This document shows, in pieces, positions 25,858 through 35,294 of a DNA stretch of 64,000 nucleotides. The translations under genes and the position numbers were made by a program. The notes under the pieces are model-generated. The model worked only from the letters and a program-made list of their open reading frames with translations. It was not told the DNA's origin and did no database searches. Numbering within the stretch: the first letter of the stretch is position 1; every line of letters begins with the position of its first letter. Source of the stretch: Oxalobacteraceae bacterium (lineage in GTDB: Bacteria; Pseudomonadota; Gammaproteobacteria; Burkholderiales; Burkholderiaceae_D). The stretch spans positions 1-64,000 of the forward strand of contig JAUYNR010000107.1 in assembly GCA_030698225.1 (NCBI GenBank), read 5' to 3'.

Positions 25858-26937
25858 TTAACTTGGATGGGTGAAAGTGTCATTTGGATCATTGAGCACC
25901 GAAGGTTTACGTCGATTCGCACTAAATTTTAGGGCCAGGGTTCTACCGTATGCGATAAACCGATGCTCGTAATAATGGGTAGATATGTAGGCCAACACGA
26001 ACAGGATGACAAACAACAAGGGACGCTTCGTATATTTTTCAAACAGATCACCGCTTCCCAGCCAGGATTCCGCCAACAGCGGATGTATTACATACAGAGA
26101 ATAAGATATGCCAGCCAGATAAATAAAGAATCTGTTATTCAGTCTTGCGACCAATGCAGTACCTGGATTGAGAATCGTTGCGCCGATCAAGATTGCTGCC
26201 AAGTAAGGCCTGAAATAATTGAACCACTGCCCTTGCGGCAGACACGACAATATGAGCAGAAATAAAACAGGCCACTGCGGAACGGATTTCATCCGGAGAC
26301 GTAACCAAGCACCCATTTGGCCATGATAAACGAGGGCGAGCGTACATCCGGCCAGGATCTCATCTATCCGGTAGTAGGTGATGCTGGACGCATAGATGCC
26401 GTTCCACGCGCGCAGCGAGGTGAACAGCAAGCACAGAATCGGCAGGAGCAATAAGCCGCGCACGCGCAATGCCGCGACCACAAGTGCGACACCGACATAA
26501 AACTGCATTTCTGCGCACAAACTCCATAAATGAACAGTCAGCGGTACCAGTTCTTTGGGCGGGAAATTTGCATAAAACAAGTAATGCGCAACCCATGCAT
26601 AAACCGATGCGCCAGAGATAGTGAGTGCAACAGCAAAGTAGAGCCAGGCTAACGGGATAACCCGGCAAAAACGGCGAATCAAAAAATTCAGAATACTTGC
26701 TTCCTTGAGCAAAATAGTAGTAATCAGGAATCCGGAAAGGATAAAAAATAAAGACATCCCCAGGATCCCGGCACCGTAATTAAACTGCCACGCCTTGGGC
26801 CCGAGCGGAAGCAAATGGGCCGCGAGCACCAACATGATGCTGAGTCCCCGCCATCCATCCAGAACTTTGAGGTGCGGGGGTGCAGCAGGATTCAAATCCG
26901 ACTCCAGCGTGCATGGAACCCTATCGTGAGATTGCAC
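25858..26937 (-). CDS. Acyltransferase family 3 membrane protein
   Basis: 359 residues with about ten hydrophobic helices. The opening LKVLDGWRGLSIMLVLAAHL with the essential His, MSLFFILSGFLITTILL, and SYSLYVIHPLLAES are typical of the OafA/NodX-type acyltransferase_3 family, which moves acyl groups onto sugars at the inner membrane. One of two such genes in this locus (other at 33251). Confidence 0.88.
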   Translation of the reverse strand: MQSHDRVPCTLESDLNPAAPPHLKVLDGWRGLSIMLVLAAHLLPLGPKAWQFNYGAGILGMSLFFILSGFLITTILLKEASILNFLIRRFCRVIPLAWLYFAVALTISGASVYAWVAHYLFYANFPPKELVPLTVHLWSLCAEMQFYVGVALVVAALRVRGLLLLPILCLLFTSLRAWNGIYASSITYYRIDEILAGCTLALVYHGQMGAWLRLRMKSVPQWPVLFLLILSCLPQGQWFNYFRPYLAAILIGATILNPGTALVARLNNRFFIYLAGISYSLYVIHPLLAESWLGSGDLFEKYTKRPLLFVILFVLAYISTHYYEHRFIAYGRTLALKFSANRRKPSVLNDPNDTFTHPS

Positions 26938-26977
26938 TTTCTTCCTTTACCATAAGAAATTTCGGCGGACCAAGCTC

Positions 26978-28360
26978 TTATTCTTTGACCGTTTTCGATC
27001 TCGCATCAGCCGCCACAAGCGCACATGCGGAACCTGTGATAAACCAAAAATACCAATTGAAAACCAGATACGAAGTCATGTTGTCGGAGGCGGAGACAAT
27101 CAGATACTGAATCACCAGCGATATCAGAACCACGCCGCCCAGCTTATTGATCGACAGCATCTTCCATAGAACTCCAAGCAAGCGGCCAAACAGCCACAGA
27201 TACGCAAGCAAGCCGAGCGCACCCAATTCGAACAGCCACTGGACGTATACGCTGTGGGCACCAAAATGCGTTTTTCCGGCGAGTGGAAAAAATGTTGTGG
27301 CATAGTATTGGAATGAATCGACACCGTAGCCCAGCAGGTAATTCGCCGGACGCATCCATTGCAGGCCCGACTCCCAGAGATACACGCGCCAGGCGAACGA
27401 GTTCAATTTTGCATACTGGATGACTTCATTGCCGGCGCCCAGATCAAGCACGCGATCGCGTATGCTCGGGATCAGCAGGCCAAGCAAAGGAAGCAACACC
27501 AGATACAACAGGTAGCGGCGTTCGAAAAACAAGCCGTATGCGACGAACAACGAGAAGCATGCGATCCACGCACTTCTGGTTTGGGTCAACATCAGGAACG
27601 CAAGCATCAGGAACGTATACGCGGTCAATATCACCCGGTCCCGGCTTGACAACGTATAGGTAGCGCTCTTGAGCACGTAAAAGCCCAGCGAGACTACCAG
27701 GGTCAAATAGAACGCAAAGATATTCGGATGGGAGAATGTGCTCATCAGCCTTGCCCCATGCGGTCCGGTAATGCCGCCGTGCAGCGCCATATCAGCCAGA
27801 GCGTACAGGGTCGGCAGCGCCGAAGACCACAACACGATCCGCACGCAGCGTTTGAAATCATCCGGGGTCCGGACCACATAAAATGCGCTGACGAAAATCG
27901 CAAAATAGGAGATCAGCGCAAGGAAGACGCGGATCGCATCACCTTTTACCGGGGCGATGACGACGCCGACCAAGGCCAGGATCAGAAATGGTAACCACAT
28001 CGAGAGCATCTTCTTCGGCAGGTTGCCCGGCTTTTCGGCCACCAGCAGCAATGCAATCATGATCACGAAGACATTGATCAGACCGCCCACGCCGATTTGC
28101 ATTGAGCCTAAAGAAATCCGCGTCGACTCAAGGATCAGGTCGCCGGAAGATCTGAATAAAATGATCAGCAGCAGCAGCAACATCCGGCTGTACAGCAACA
28201 GCAGGCCCAGCAGCAGCACCGCCGGCAGTGCCATCGAACGGGCAATATTGTCATCCATCGCGCCGACATAGGCCGGGAGCGACAATCCAACCAGCACCGC
28301 AATCAGGACGATGGCAGCCGCGGAGAATAGCCGGGGTGACAGGAGTAAGTGTTTTTCCAT
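26978..28360 (-). CDS. O-antigen ligase/polymerase (Wzy_C) family protein
   Basis: 460 residues from the ATG at 28360 (MEKHLLLSPRLFSAAAIV); an upstream start overlapping the next gene is possible. About twelve membrane helices with a large periplasmic loop; the conserved Wzy_C region GKTHFGAHSVYVQWLFELGA lies near residue 360. In an eps locus without lipid A genes this is the likely polymerase that joins lipid-linked repeat units in the periplasm, together with Wzx and EpsF. Confidence 0.85.
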   Translation of the reverse strand: MEKHLLLSPRLFSAAAIVLIAVLVGLSLPAYVGAMDDNIARSMALPAVLLLGLLLLYSRMLLLLLIILFRSSGDLILESTRISLGSMQIGVGGLINVFVIMIALLLVAEKPGNLPKKMLSMWLPFLILALVGVVIAPVKGDAIRVFLALISYFAIFVSAFYVVRTPDDFKRCVRIVLWSSALPTLYALADMALHGGITGPHGARLMSTFSHPNIFAFYLTLVVSLGFYVLKSATYTLSSRDRVILTAYTFLMLAFLMLTQTRSAWIACFSLFVAYGLFFERRYLLYLVLLPLLGLLIPSIRDRVLDLGAGNEVIQYAKLNSFAWRVYLWESGLQWMRPANYLLGYGVDSFQYYATTFFPLAGKTHFGAHSVYVQWLFELGALGLLAYLWLFGRLLGVLWKMLSINKLGGVVLISLVIQYLIVSASDNMTSYLVFNWYFWFITGSACALVAADARSKTVKE

Positions 28361-28373
28361 AAGAATACGACCT

Positions 28374-29351
28374 TCAGGCACGACGCAATGCATGCATCTT
28401 CATCATCAAGAACCTTCTTGATGCGCGCAGCATCAGGTGAACAGAGTCTTTCAAGTCCGACAGCGATGTTCCGCAACGCAAGCGCTTCAAGCCACTCGCA
28501 GTCGCATCGGAAACACTGCCCGCATCGGCAAAGATGCTCATGAAGAAGCGAAACGCGCGGCGCCGGTACGGGCGCGGCAGTGCCGCGTAGTCGCGCGCAT
28601 ACTTCTTCAGAATGCGCCGGTGTCCCTGGATCACCGAGCGTGGGTTGGTTGAAATCCGCACCTTGTCGGACGCGCTTATCAAGTAGCACACCGCGTATTC
28701 GCGCAAGCAATGCACCGATGCACGCCTGGTCAGGCGGATGAACAAGTCCCAGTCCTGGCAACTGCGAAATGATTCGTCGAGTGCCCCGACGTCGATGAGC
28801 AGGGACTTGCGCACGACAATATTCGAAAAGGTGCCGATAAAGTTCGTTACCAGCATCTCGTCAAAGCACTCGCCCTCGATCTCGGGATTGACGCGCAAGG
28901 TTTCCGTGCCGGCGTCATCGACACAGGACAGCCAGGTATAGCTGAGTCCCCATTTCGGACCAAGCGTCCGCAAGGTCGCAATCTGCTTTTCCAGCTTGTC
29001 CGGCAGCCAGTGGTCATCGCTATCGAGGAAGGCGACGAACTCGCCTTGCGCGACCCGGATGCCGGTATTGCGTGCAACCGCCCCGCCCTGGTTCGTGTCA
29101 TGGGCCAGATAGCGGATGCGGGAGTCGGAAATGCTCGCAACCTGGGCCCGGGTATCGTCGCTCGATGCATCGTCGACGACAATGATTTCGAAGTCGGCGA
29201 AGGTCTGATCCAGTGCGCTGCGCAGGCATTGCGCAATGCAGTAGCCGCGGTTGTACGAGGGGATGATAATGCTTACGACAGGTACGACAGGCGTGGCAGA
29301 CATGCGCAATCCTTCCCCGGTGATTCCGGTAATAGCGTCGGCGGTGTTCAT
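28374..29351 (-). CDS. Family 2 glycosyltransferase
   Basis: 325 residues from the ATG at 29351, which overlaps the stop of the upstream glycosyltransferase gene in ATGA; the open frame continues upstream but only as a shadow of that gene. GT-A motifs: VSIIIPSYNRGYCIAQCLRS, IIVVDDASSDDTRA, FVAFLDSDDHWLPDK. Cytoplasmic inverting transferase adding one sugar of the repeat unit. Confidence 0.88.
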   Translation of the reverse strand: MNTADAITGITGEGLRMSATPVVPVVSIIIPSYNRGYCIAQCLRSALDQTFADFEIIVVDDASSDDTRAQVASISDSRIRYLAHDTNQGGAVARNTGIRVAQGEFVAFLDSDDHWLPDKLEKQIATLRTLGPKWGLSYTWLSCVDDAGTETLRVNPEIEGECFDEMLVTNFIGTFSNIVVRKSLLIDVGALDESFRSCQDWDLFIRLTRRASVHCLREYAVCYLISASDKVRISTNPRSVIQGHRRILKKYARDYAALPRPYRRRAFRFFMSIFADAGSVSDATASGLKRLRCGTSLSDLKDSVHLMLRASRRFLMMKMHALRRA

Positions 29352-30445
29352 GGGAACAGCCCGGACGGCTTGAGCATCAAGATCGGCTGCTTTTTGAGAC
29401 CGTGCAGCATCCAGGAACTGATCGTGTTTGATTCTGCCGGACGCACGCCATGGCGCATCGCGTAGGAACACGAGCGCGCGGCCATCGTTGCCTTTGCCCG
29501 GGCGGAAATGACCTTGCGAAAAGCCAATTCGCGCTCCAGCTCTTCGCTGGCCGGCACGATCTTCAGCAAGACCTGGCGCAGCGCTGCATATTCTGCAGAA
29601 AAATCGGTCTGTCCCTCGATCTCGAACAGGCGCTCGCCATGGTTGCAAAACGGTGCCGGATCAAACTGCGCCACTCCATGCAAGATAGAGACGGATTCGG
29701 CAAGATAGCGGGAGATATTCAGCGCCACCTGCATCTGCGCCAGGTGTTTGGTGGCCCCGACGTTGGCGCCATGCCAGCGGTACTTGATCAGGCCGCGGTC
29801 GATATTCATGCACGGTGCAACCAGTGCCAATTGTCCGAACAGGAAGTAATCTTCCGCCAGCCCCGGAACTTGCATCCGTCGCCCGGCCGGCACCGCGCCG
29901 ATGAAATCCTCGCCGTAGCGCACACCCGGCCCCCCCGCCCTGCCCAGGCGACGCATCCCATCGAGCCGCAGCGCGGCCGCTGGATGGCAGATCGGCGTGC
30001 GAAACAATGCCCCCGCTGCTACTCCATGGCGTCCGGTTGGCATATCGATTTTCCCGATCGTCCTGCCACCCGCATCAATGACGTCGCCCAGCGAGCCGGC
30101 CACCACCAGTGCGCTGTCGGCCTCAAACGTGCGTGCCAACACTTCCATGCGGTCCGGCAGCGAGACATCGTCGGCATCCTGGCGCAACACATATTTGCAG
30201 TCGCACAGATCCAGACCGCAGTTGAGCAAACCGGACAATCCCTGCGCTTCAGGGAAGGAGCGCACGATGACTCTTGCATCGCGTTCGGCATAAGTTTTTG
30301 CCAGTGCAACACTGCCATCGGTCGAGCCATGATCGAGAACGATCAGGCGCCAGTCCTTGAAAGTCTGGTGCACGATACTGTCGATCGCCTCGGCAAGAAA
30401 CGCGATGCCGTTTTTTACCGGCAGCAATACGTCAAAAGTGGCCAT
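29348..30445 (-). CDS. Family 2 glycosyltransferase
   Basis: 365 residues. GT-A start FDVLLPVKNGIAFLAEAIDS, LIVLDHGSTDGSVALA, and the metal site LRQDADDVSLPDRM. A middle part (ICHPAAALRLDGMRRLG, GEDF..) fits transferases acting on aminosugar or rhamnose acceptors, but the donor is not certain. Directly abuts the flippase gene (no gap) and overlaps the next transferase by 4 bp. Confidence 0.87.
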   Translation of the reverse strand: MATFDVLLPVKNGIAFLAEAIDSIVHQTFKDWRLIVLDHGSTDGSVALAKTYAERDARVIVRSFPEAQGLSGLLNCGLDLCDCKYVLRQDADDVSLPDRMEVLARTFEADSALVVAGSLGDVIDAGGRTIGKIDMPTGRHGVAAGALFRTPICHPAAALRLDGMRRLGRAGGPGVRYGEDFIGAVPAGRRMQVPGLAEDYFLFGQLALVAPCMNIDRGLIKYRWHGANVGATKHLAQMQVALNISRYLAESVSILHGVAQFDPAPFCNHGERLFEIEGQTDFSAEYAALRQVLLKIVPASEELERELAFRKVISARAKATMAARSCSYAMRHGVRPAESNTISSWMLHGLKKQPILMLKPSGLFP

Positions 30446-31888
30446 TTATCCCTCTACTTTCTTCTGAAATCCTAAAAACGAGCGCAGGCTGATCAGATGC
30501 GGACGCAACAGCAATAGACTTGCCACGGCATACGTCGCAGCGCCAATGGCGACCATTATCAGAAATGCCAGCAACGCGTTATGGACGGAAGCCGAGACGG
30601 TTTTCTCCATCGCAATCACCACGCCGGCCATGAAAACCGAGGCCCCAACGGCTGGCGCGATACAGCGCATCAGCGCGCCCAAACTGATGCCTATCATGCG
30701 TCCGCTGAAATACAGCGCCGGTATTGCATTGAGTATGTTGGCCGCCAGATATGCGGCTGCCACACCTTCGATACCCCAGCGGGCACCGACAACAAAGGCG
30801 GCAACCTGCAACGCCGCCCCCAGCAGGCCCAGCCGTAACATCAGACCGGTACTGCCGCGTGACATCAGTACCGTGCCGGTGGTGCTGACTAAGGACTGGA
30901 TGAAACCGACTGGTGCCAGCCAGGCAAGAATAACGGCCGATGCGTGCCATTTTTCACCCAGCAACAGGTTTACAAAAGGCTCCCTGAGGGCAAACAAACC
31001 GGCCATCAGCGGTGCAGTCAGGAAGGCGATGAAGCCGACCGCCTTCAGATACAGGCGGGCCACATCGGCGACCGCATCTTGCTTGCGGCTCATGATCGGG
31101 TACAGCACGCGCGATACGACAAAGGTCATGTTCTGCAGTGGGAACAGCATCACCCGGTACGCCATCGAATAGACTCCCAATACCGCGGTGCCGAGAATTC
31201 TGCCGATGACCATGCTGTCGGCGTTACGGGAAAAATACAACACGACATTGAACAGGGACAGATTTCCGCTGAAGCGGGCGATCGATTTGAACGCCTGTGC
31301 GCTCCAATGCATACCAGGGCGAAAGGTCGAACGCAGCACGATGATGGAGGTCGATACCAGGGTTGCAGCAATAATCTGAAATACCAGGCTAAGCACACCG
31401 GCGCCGCGCCAGGCCAGCAGCAGCGCGACCGCCAGGCCGGCTAGTGAGGCGACAATCTCCGCTGTGGCTACGATCGAGAATTTCGATTCACGTTCAAGTA
31501 ATGCCTGGTGCAACACGCTCAGGCCAGTCATCGGAAACACAAACGCCAGCAGATACAGCACGTTGGCCAGTCCCGCCTCATGAAAAACATCTGCCATCAG
31601 CGGTGCTGCGACAGCAATCAGGACCCCGATCAACAGGCCCAGACCCACATTGGTCCAGTGGACCGTACTTGCCATCACCGGCGAAACATCTTTGGCCTGA
31701 ATCACGGCGGCAGCCGTTCCCATGTCCCGAAAGAGATAGGCAAGATTGGTCACGATGGCCGCCAATGCCATCAGGCCATACGCTTCGGGCGCCAGCAATC
31801 GCGCCAGAACGGTCATGCTGACCAATTGCGACACTACCCTGGCCGCTTGCGACAGCGCGACCCATCGTGCATTTGAAATTGTGGACAA
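30446..31888 (-). CDS. Wzx-type polysaccharide flippase (MOP superfamily)
   Basis: 480 residues with about 12-14 helices. The opening NARWVALSQAARVVSQLVSM, VLARLLAPEAYGLMALAAIV and LFRDMGTAAAVIQ match the RfbX/WzxC oligosaccharide flippase family, which turns the lipid-linked repeat unit to the periplasmic face. First gene of the glycosyltransferase block; a 306-bp gap with a composite repeat lies upstream. Confidence 0.9.
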   Translation of the reverse strand: MSTISNARWVALSQAARVVSQLVSMTVLARLLAPEAYGLMALAAIVTNLAYLFRDMGTAAAVIQAKDVSPVMASTVHWTNVGLGLLIGVLIAVAAPLMADVFHEAGLANVLYLLAFVFPMTGLSVLHQALLERESKFSIVATAEIVASLAGLAVALLLAWRGAGVLSLVFQIIAATLVSTSIIVLRSTFRPGMHWSAQAFKSIARFSGNLSLFNVVLYFSRNADSMVIGRILGTAVLGVYSMAYRVMLFPLQNMTFVVSRVLYPIMSRKQDAVADVARLYLKAVGFIAFLTAPLMAGLFALREPFVNLLLGEKWHASAVILAWLAPVGFIQSLVSTTGTVLMSRGSTGLMLRLGLLGAALQVAAFVVGARWGIEGVAAAYLAANILNAIPALYFSGRMIGISLGALMRCIAPAVGASVFMAGVVIAMEKTVSASVHNALLAFLIMVAIGAATYAVASLLLLRPHLISLRSFLGFQKKVEG

Positions 31889-31952
31889 CGTTTATCCCTT
31901 ATTTTGTCTGTGTGAATGAGGCTACGCATGTGCATCATGGCGGAAAGCAATG

Positions 31953-31980
31953 TCACGAAAAACACGAAAGGCACGAAGAA
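31953..31980. repeat. CACGAAA-triplet repeat module, copy 2
   Basis: CACGAAAAACACGAAAGGCA then CGAAGAA, preceded by CATCATGGCGGAAAGCAATG. The same preface (reversed) borders the copy at 52451-52478. Confidence 0.75.
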
Positions 31981-32051
31981 AGTGGTAATGGAGTGCGTTT
32001 CGAAACAGCTGCCAGCTTGCCAGGCGAGGGTTCGCCGCCTATCTAATACTG

Positions 32052-32126
32052 GATTATGTATATTTTATTGTCGCAATGAAAATATGCGGGAAACACTATA
32101 AAATTCTACATACTCCTTGTTTTTTA
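32052..32126 (+). repeat. AT-rich dispersed repeat, copy E
   Basis: ATTATGTATATTTTATTG, CGCAATGAAAATATGCGGG and ACATACTCCTTGTTTTTT. Forms one composite with the CACGAAA module at 31953. Confidence 0.75.
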
Positions 32127-32194
32127 AATTCTTCGTGTTCTGCAGCCGGTTCGTGGCCGGCGCGGGCAATGCATAGCATCAGCTGTGTAATTTC

Positions 32195-33166
32195 CTATCT
32201 GCACAGTTTCCGTTTGACGGTGGAAATTCGTGTGTGGAGAGACGGAGGAACCCACATTTCATAAAGCTGCCTGGGATCGGGTAAGCGGCCCAGGCTGATC
32301 AACAGAAAGAATATATTTTTATATTCCGGACGCAACTTGATCGCTTTGCATACCGCAAAATATCCGCACAAAATATTGTAAAAACGTCTAACTAAATCAC
32401 GCAGAATCGGCGCAACCTGCACCCTATTAATCTTGCAGTAGGATGCAATCGATTCCAGCGTGCGCAGATAGCCAAGCGCATTGCGTTTTGATTTCGGCAG
32501 CGTCATCGTCGATTCCGGACGAATTCGACGTCGGAAGAAAACCTTGTCGAGACAGTGCGACACACCGGCACAACAACTGAGGCGCATGATGATCTCTTCG
32601 TCTTCATGCACGATATTCATGAACGCGAGGCCGTTGTCATCCCACAGGGCTCTTTTTGACAAATACAAGCAGGGACTGGCAAAATAGACATTCTGCCGCA
32701 GCATGAAACCTGTCGCATCAATGCCGGATGGGTATTCCTTGTCGATCTTTCTGTCATACGACGGCATGTATTCAGATCTGCATCCATCATCCAGAAATGA
32801 CTCGCCTGAAAAATAAATGATGTCGGTATCGGCATTTTGGCTCACCAATGCATGCATCGATTCGACAAAATCCGCATTCAGCAAATCATCCGCGTCAAAA
32901 AAATAGACATAGTCGCCGCTTGCCTGCGACAAGCCCAAATTTCTGGCGCTTCCTTGCCCGCTGTTCTCGGTATGAAAAATCTTTACCCCGGCGAGATCGC
33001 GGTATTGGTCGATCAATGCTCCGGTGCTATCGGTACTACCGTCATTGACGATAATAATTTCATGGAAAGTTTCAGTCTGATTCAGCAAGGAATCGATCGC
33101 CGAGGCGACATAATTTTCCACGTTGTAGGCCGGTACGATGGCGGTGATTCTGATTTTATTTTGCAT
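32195..33166 (-). CDS. Family 2 glycosyltransferase
   Basis: 323 residues. ITAIVPAYNVENYVASAIDS, IIIVNDGSTDSTGALI, and YVYFFDADDLLNADF show a standard GT-A domain; the rest (SPCLYLSKRALWDDNG, HEDEEIIMRLS) fits EpsJ/CpsJ-like transferases. Slightly AT-richer than its neighbours. It follows the acyltransferase at 33251 in the same direction. Confidence 0.88.
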   Translation of the reverse strand: MQNKIRITAIVPAYNVENYVASAIDSLLNQTETFHEIIIVNDGSTDSTGALIDQYRDLAGVKIFHTENSGQGSARNLGLSQASGDYVYFFDADDLLNADFVESMHALVSQNADTDIIYFSGESFLDDGCRSEYMPSYDRKIDKEYPSGIDATGFMLRQNVYFASPCLYLSKRALWDDNGLAFMNIVHEDEEIIMRLSCCAGVSHCLDKVFFRRRIRPESTMTLPKSKRNALGYLRTLESIASYCKINRVQVAPILRDLVRRFYNILCGYFAVCKAIKLRPEYKNIFFLLISLGRLPDPRQLYEMWVPPSLHTRISTVKRKLCR

Positions 33167-33250
33167 TTTTCAATCCATCGCTACCAATGGAACTGTTCAT
33201 CAAATTTTTTAGTCGCAGCGCACCATGCGCTTGCCTTCTGCTGCCTGGTC

Positions 33251-34264
33251 TCATCGAATACCCTTGCTTGCTGCAAGGTCGGCGGCCCCAAACGGTTTTT
33301 TAGTTGCTGGCAATCCAAGAAAAAATCGTGCAGTGAGCGGCGACATCTTGAACAGCTGATGGATCAGGTAACACACCAGCAGAGCCACCGCGATGCGCGG
33401 CAGAGCCTGCGAGATGCCGAGTTTTTTTGCCATCATCAGTTGCACAAATTGGTGCAGGAACATGATCGTCATCGACGCGCCGCCAATCGCCGCCAGGCCG
33501 CGCCCGAGAATATTCGATTGCAGATGCCGGGCAATGATTGCCAGTACCGCCACACACGCCAGCGCGCTAATGAACGTGACGACAGGGAATCCGTAGTCGG
33601 TAGCCTTGATATCGAAAACATTGTGGTAACCGAATACATTGAGTGCCACCGCAGTCAGCGCGACGACCACAAATACCGGCGCAAATTTGGCAATATCGCG
33701 AGAGCGCGCCCAATAGCCGATGCAGTAAAACGGCGCGGCAATCAGTACCGCGTTGGCGCTCCAGGGTAGCCACAACGGACGAAACAGCAACGCATTCAGG
33801 TAGGCGCATACCAGCATCACAGCGCAGATCAGCGCACAGCGCTGCAGCGAGTATCTGCGCAACAGGAAGTGCATTAGCTGCTGCATCAGAAAATAACTGG
33901 TTACAAACCAGAATACCGCAGCAAAGCCGGTCAGAAGTTGCCCCCCAACCAACATCGGCTTGATCAATTCGGTCTGCAGCCAGGCAGCGGTCCATCGCTG
34001 ATCAGGAAACGCAACAAGTAGTTCCAACGGCCACAAAATCAGCAAGAAGCTCAGGTACGGCAGCAGCAAGCTGTGCGCTTTCGCCTTCAAGTATGTGCGC
34101 TGCGAGATATTCGTGTTGTGAAGCCAGCCGCCGAGCAAGAAGAACAAGGGCATGTGGAACATGAAAATCGTATTCCACAGCAATCGGTTATACGTAATGT
34201 GTCCCACCACCACAGAGATGATGCCCAGGCCCTTCAATACGTCTATCCAGATCTGCCTTTTCAT
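33251..34264 (-). CDS. Acyltransferase family 3 membrane protein (second in locus)
   Basis: 337 residues from the ATG at 34264 (MKRQIWIDVLKGLGIISVVV); the open frame reaches back to a TTG at 34360, right after the epsG stop, so a longer form cannot be excluded since no strong ribosome site precedes the ATG. About ten helices; GLGIISVVVGHITYN with its His, MFHMPLFFLLGGWL and TIMFLHQFVQLMM are typical of the family. Probably O-acylates the polymer, or a succinyl/acetyl transferase. Confidence 0.85.
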   Translation of the reverse strand: MKRQIWIDVLKGLGIISVVVGHITYNRLLWNTIFMFHMPLFFLLGGWLHNTNISQRTYLKAKAHSLLLPYLSFLLILWPLELLVAFPDQRWTAAWLQTELIKPMLVGGQLLTGFAAVFWFVTSYFLMQQLMHFLLRRYSLQRCALICAVMLVCAYLNALLFRPLWLPWSANAVLIAAPFYCIGYWARSRDIAKFAPVFVVVALTAVALNVFGYHNVFDIKATDYGFPVVTFISALACVAVLAIIARHLQSNILGRGLAAIGGASMTIMFLHQFVQLMMAKKLGISQALPRIAVALLVCYLIHQLFKMSPLTARFFLGLPATKKPFGAADLAASKGIR

Positions 34265-34360
34265 TGACAGCGCGCCACAACTATGGCGTTGCCCGATCCA
34301 CAAGCGCGCGCCAACAGCGATTTCGGCACCGCCAAAAACGATCCAGGGCCGCTGCAGCAA

Positions 34361-35266
34361 TCAAAACTCATTGAGCACCGAACCGACCACGCAGACTCTG
34401 GACTGCTTCATCGAGTCCACCAAATTATGCACCGCCCGAATGCGGCTGACGTTTTTGCGCGCGACCACCAGCGCTGCACCGGTGCGGATCGCGACGCTTT
34501 GGGCATCCGCGCAAACATCGGTGGCGGGCGTGTCAATCAAAATGACGTCATACCTGCGCTCCAACTCCTGCAGCAATTGCTGGAACACCGGCCGGGCCAG
34601 CAGTTCCTGCGGATTCGGCGGTACGACACCGGCCGACAGCACGGAAAGATCGATCATCGACGGAATGCGCGTAATGGCGTCGATATTGCTGCGGCCGGAA
34701 AGAATAGCGGACAGGCCATTGCGGTTTGGCAGGCCGAACAATGCGTGCTGGCGCGGGTTGCGCATGTCGGCGTCGATCAGCAGCGTACGCTCACCGAGTT
34801 GCGAGAACACCACCGCCAGATTCGCAGCGAGAAAGCTGCGGCCTTCATTGCGTTCCGGGCTGGTGATCGCGAGCGAAGTGTGCTTTTCCGCGCTATCGAA
34901 CCAGCGCAGCATGAGCTGGCTGCGCAGTGCGCGCAGCGCTTCGACCTGTGTGCTAAAGGGATCGTAGGCTGCGACCAGCTCATGGCTGGCCTGACTTTGG
35001 CCTTTTAACAAATAGGGAAAATCGAACTGGCGCGAAAGTCCCAGTTCGACGTCGGCCTGTGTCAATAAACCCAGGCCGACCGCAGTTTCTCCGAAGCGCT
35101 GACCATGCTCGCGCTGCAGGCGCAGAATTTTTTCTGCGTTATCTGCACTGAGACGCCCGGCCTCGATGAGAATCGCGCCGATCGAACGATGCGACGAGTC
35201 GGCGGCTTCTTTGCCTGAGAATTCTAAAACGGTGCTGGCTTTGACCGGTGCATTGGGATCTATCAT
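34361..35266 (-). CDS. epsG: EpsG-like chain length determinant tyrosine kinase (CpsD/CapB type)
   Basis: 301 residues from the ATG at 35266 (CCTGGAGAAAAA upstream). Cytoplasmic P-loop kinase: Walker A ITSPERNEGRSFLAANLAV (an Asn replaces the usual Gly in ERGEGRS), Walker A' LLIDADMRNPRQH and Walker B DVILIDTPA. An extra N-terminal segment (GAILIEAGRLSADNAEKILR, GLLTQADVELGLS) is typical of EpsG-like proteins. No Tyr-rich tail is visible. It works with EpsF, immediately upstream, to set polymer length. Confidence 0.9.
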   Translation of the reverse strand: MIDPNAPVKASTVLEFSGKEAADSSHRSIGAILIEAGRLSADNAEKILRLQREHGQRFGETAVGLGLLTQADVELGLSRQFDFPYLLKGQSQASHELVAAYDPFSTQVEALRALRSQLMLRWFDSAEKHTSLAITSPERNEGRSFLAANLAVVFSQLGERTLLIDADMRNPRQHALFGLPNRNGLSAILSGRSNIDAITRIPSMIDLSVLSAGVVPPNPQELLARPVFQQLLQELERRYDVILIDTPATDVCADAQSVAIRTGAALVVARKNVSRIRAVHNLVDSMKQSRVCVVGSVLNEF

Positions 35267-35294
35267 TTTTTCTCCAGGATGGTTGCTGCCGCGA

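Larger units (their letters stand above)
31889..32194. other. 306-bp gap filled largely by a composite repeat
   Basis: No gene seen. From 31933 to 32126 the region holds the CACGAAA module and the AT-rich element in the same order as in the reversed copy at 52316-52493. It may separate eps transcripts or supply a promoter or terminator. Confidence 0.65.

Noticed and set aside
31953-31980. CACGAAA triplets as a CRISPR or iteron array
   Set aside because: Only three short words per site, no spacers of constant length, no cas or rep gene nearby.
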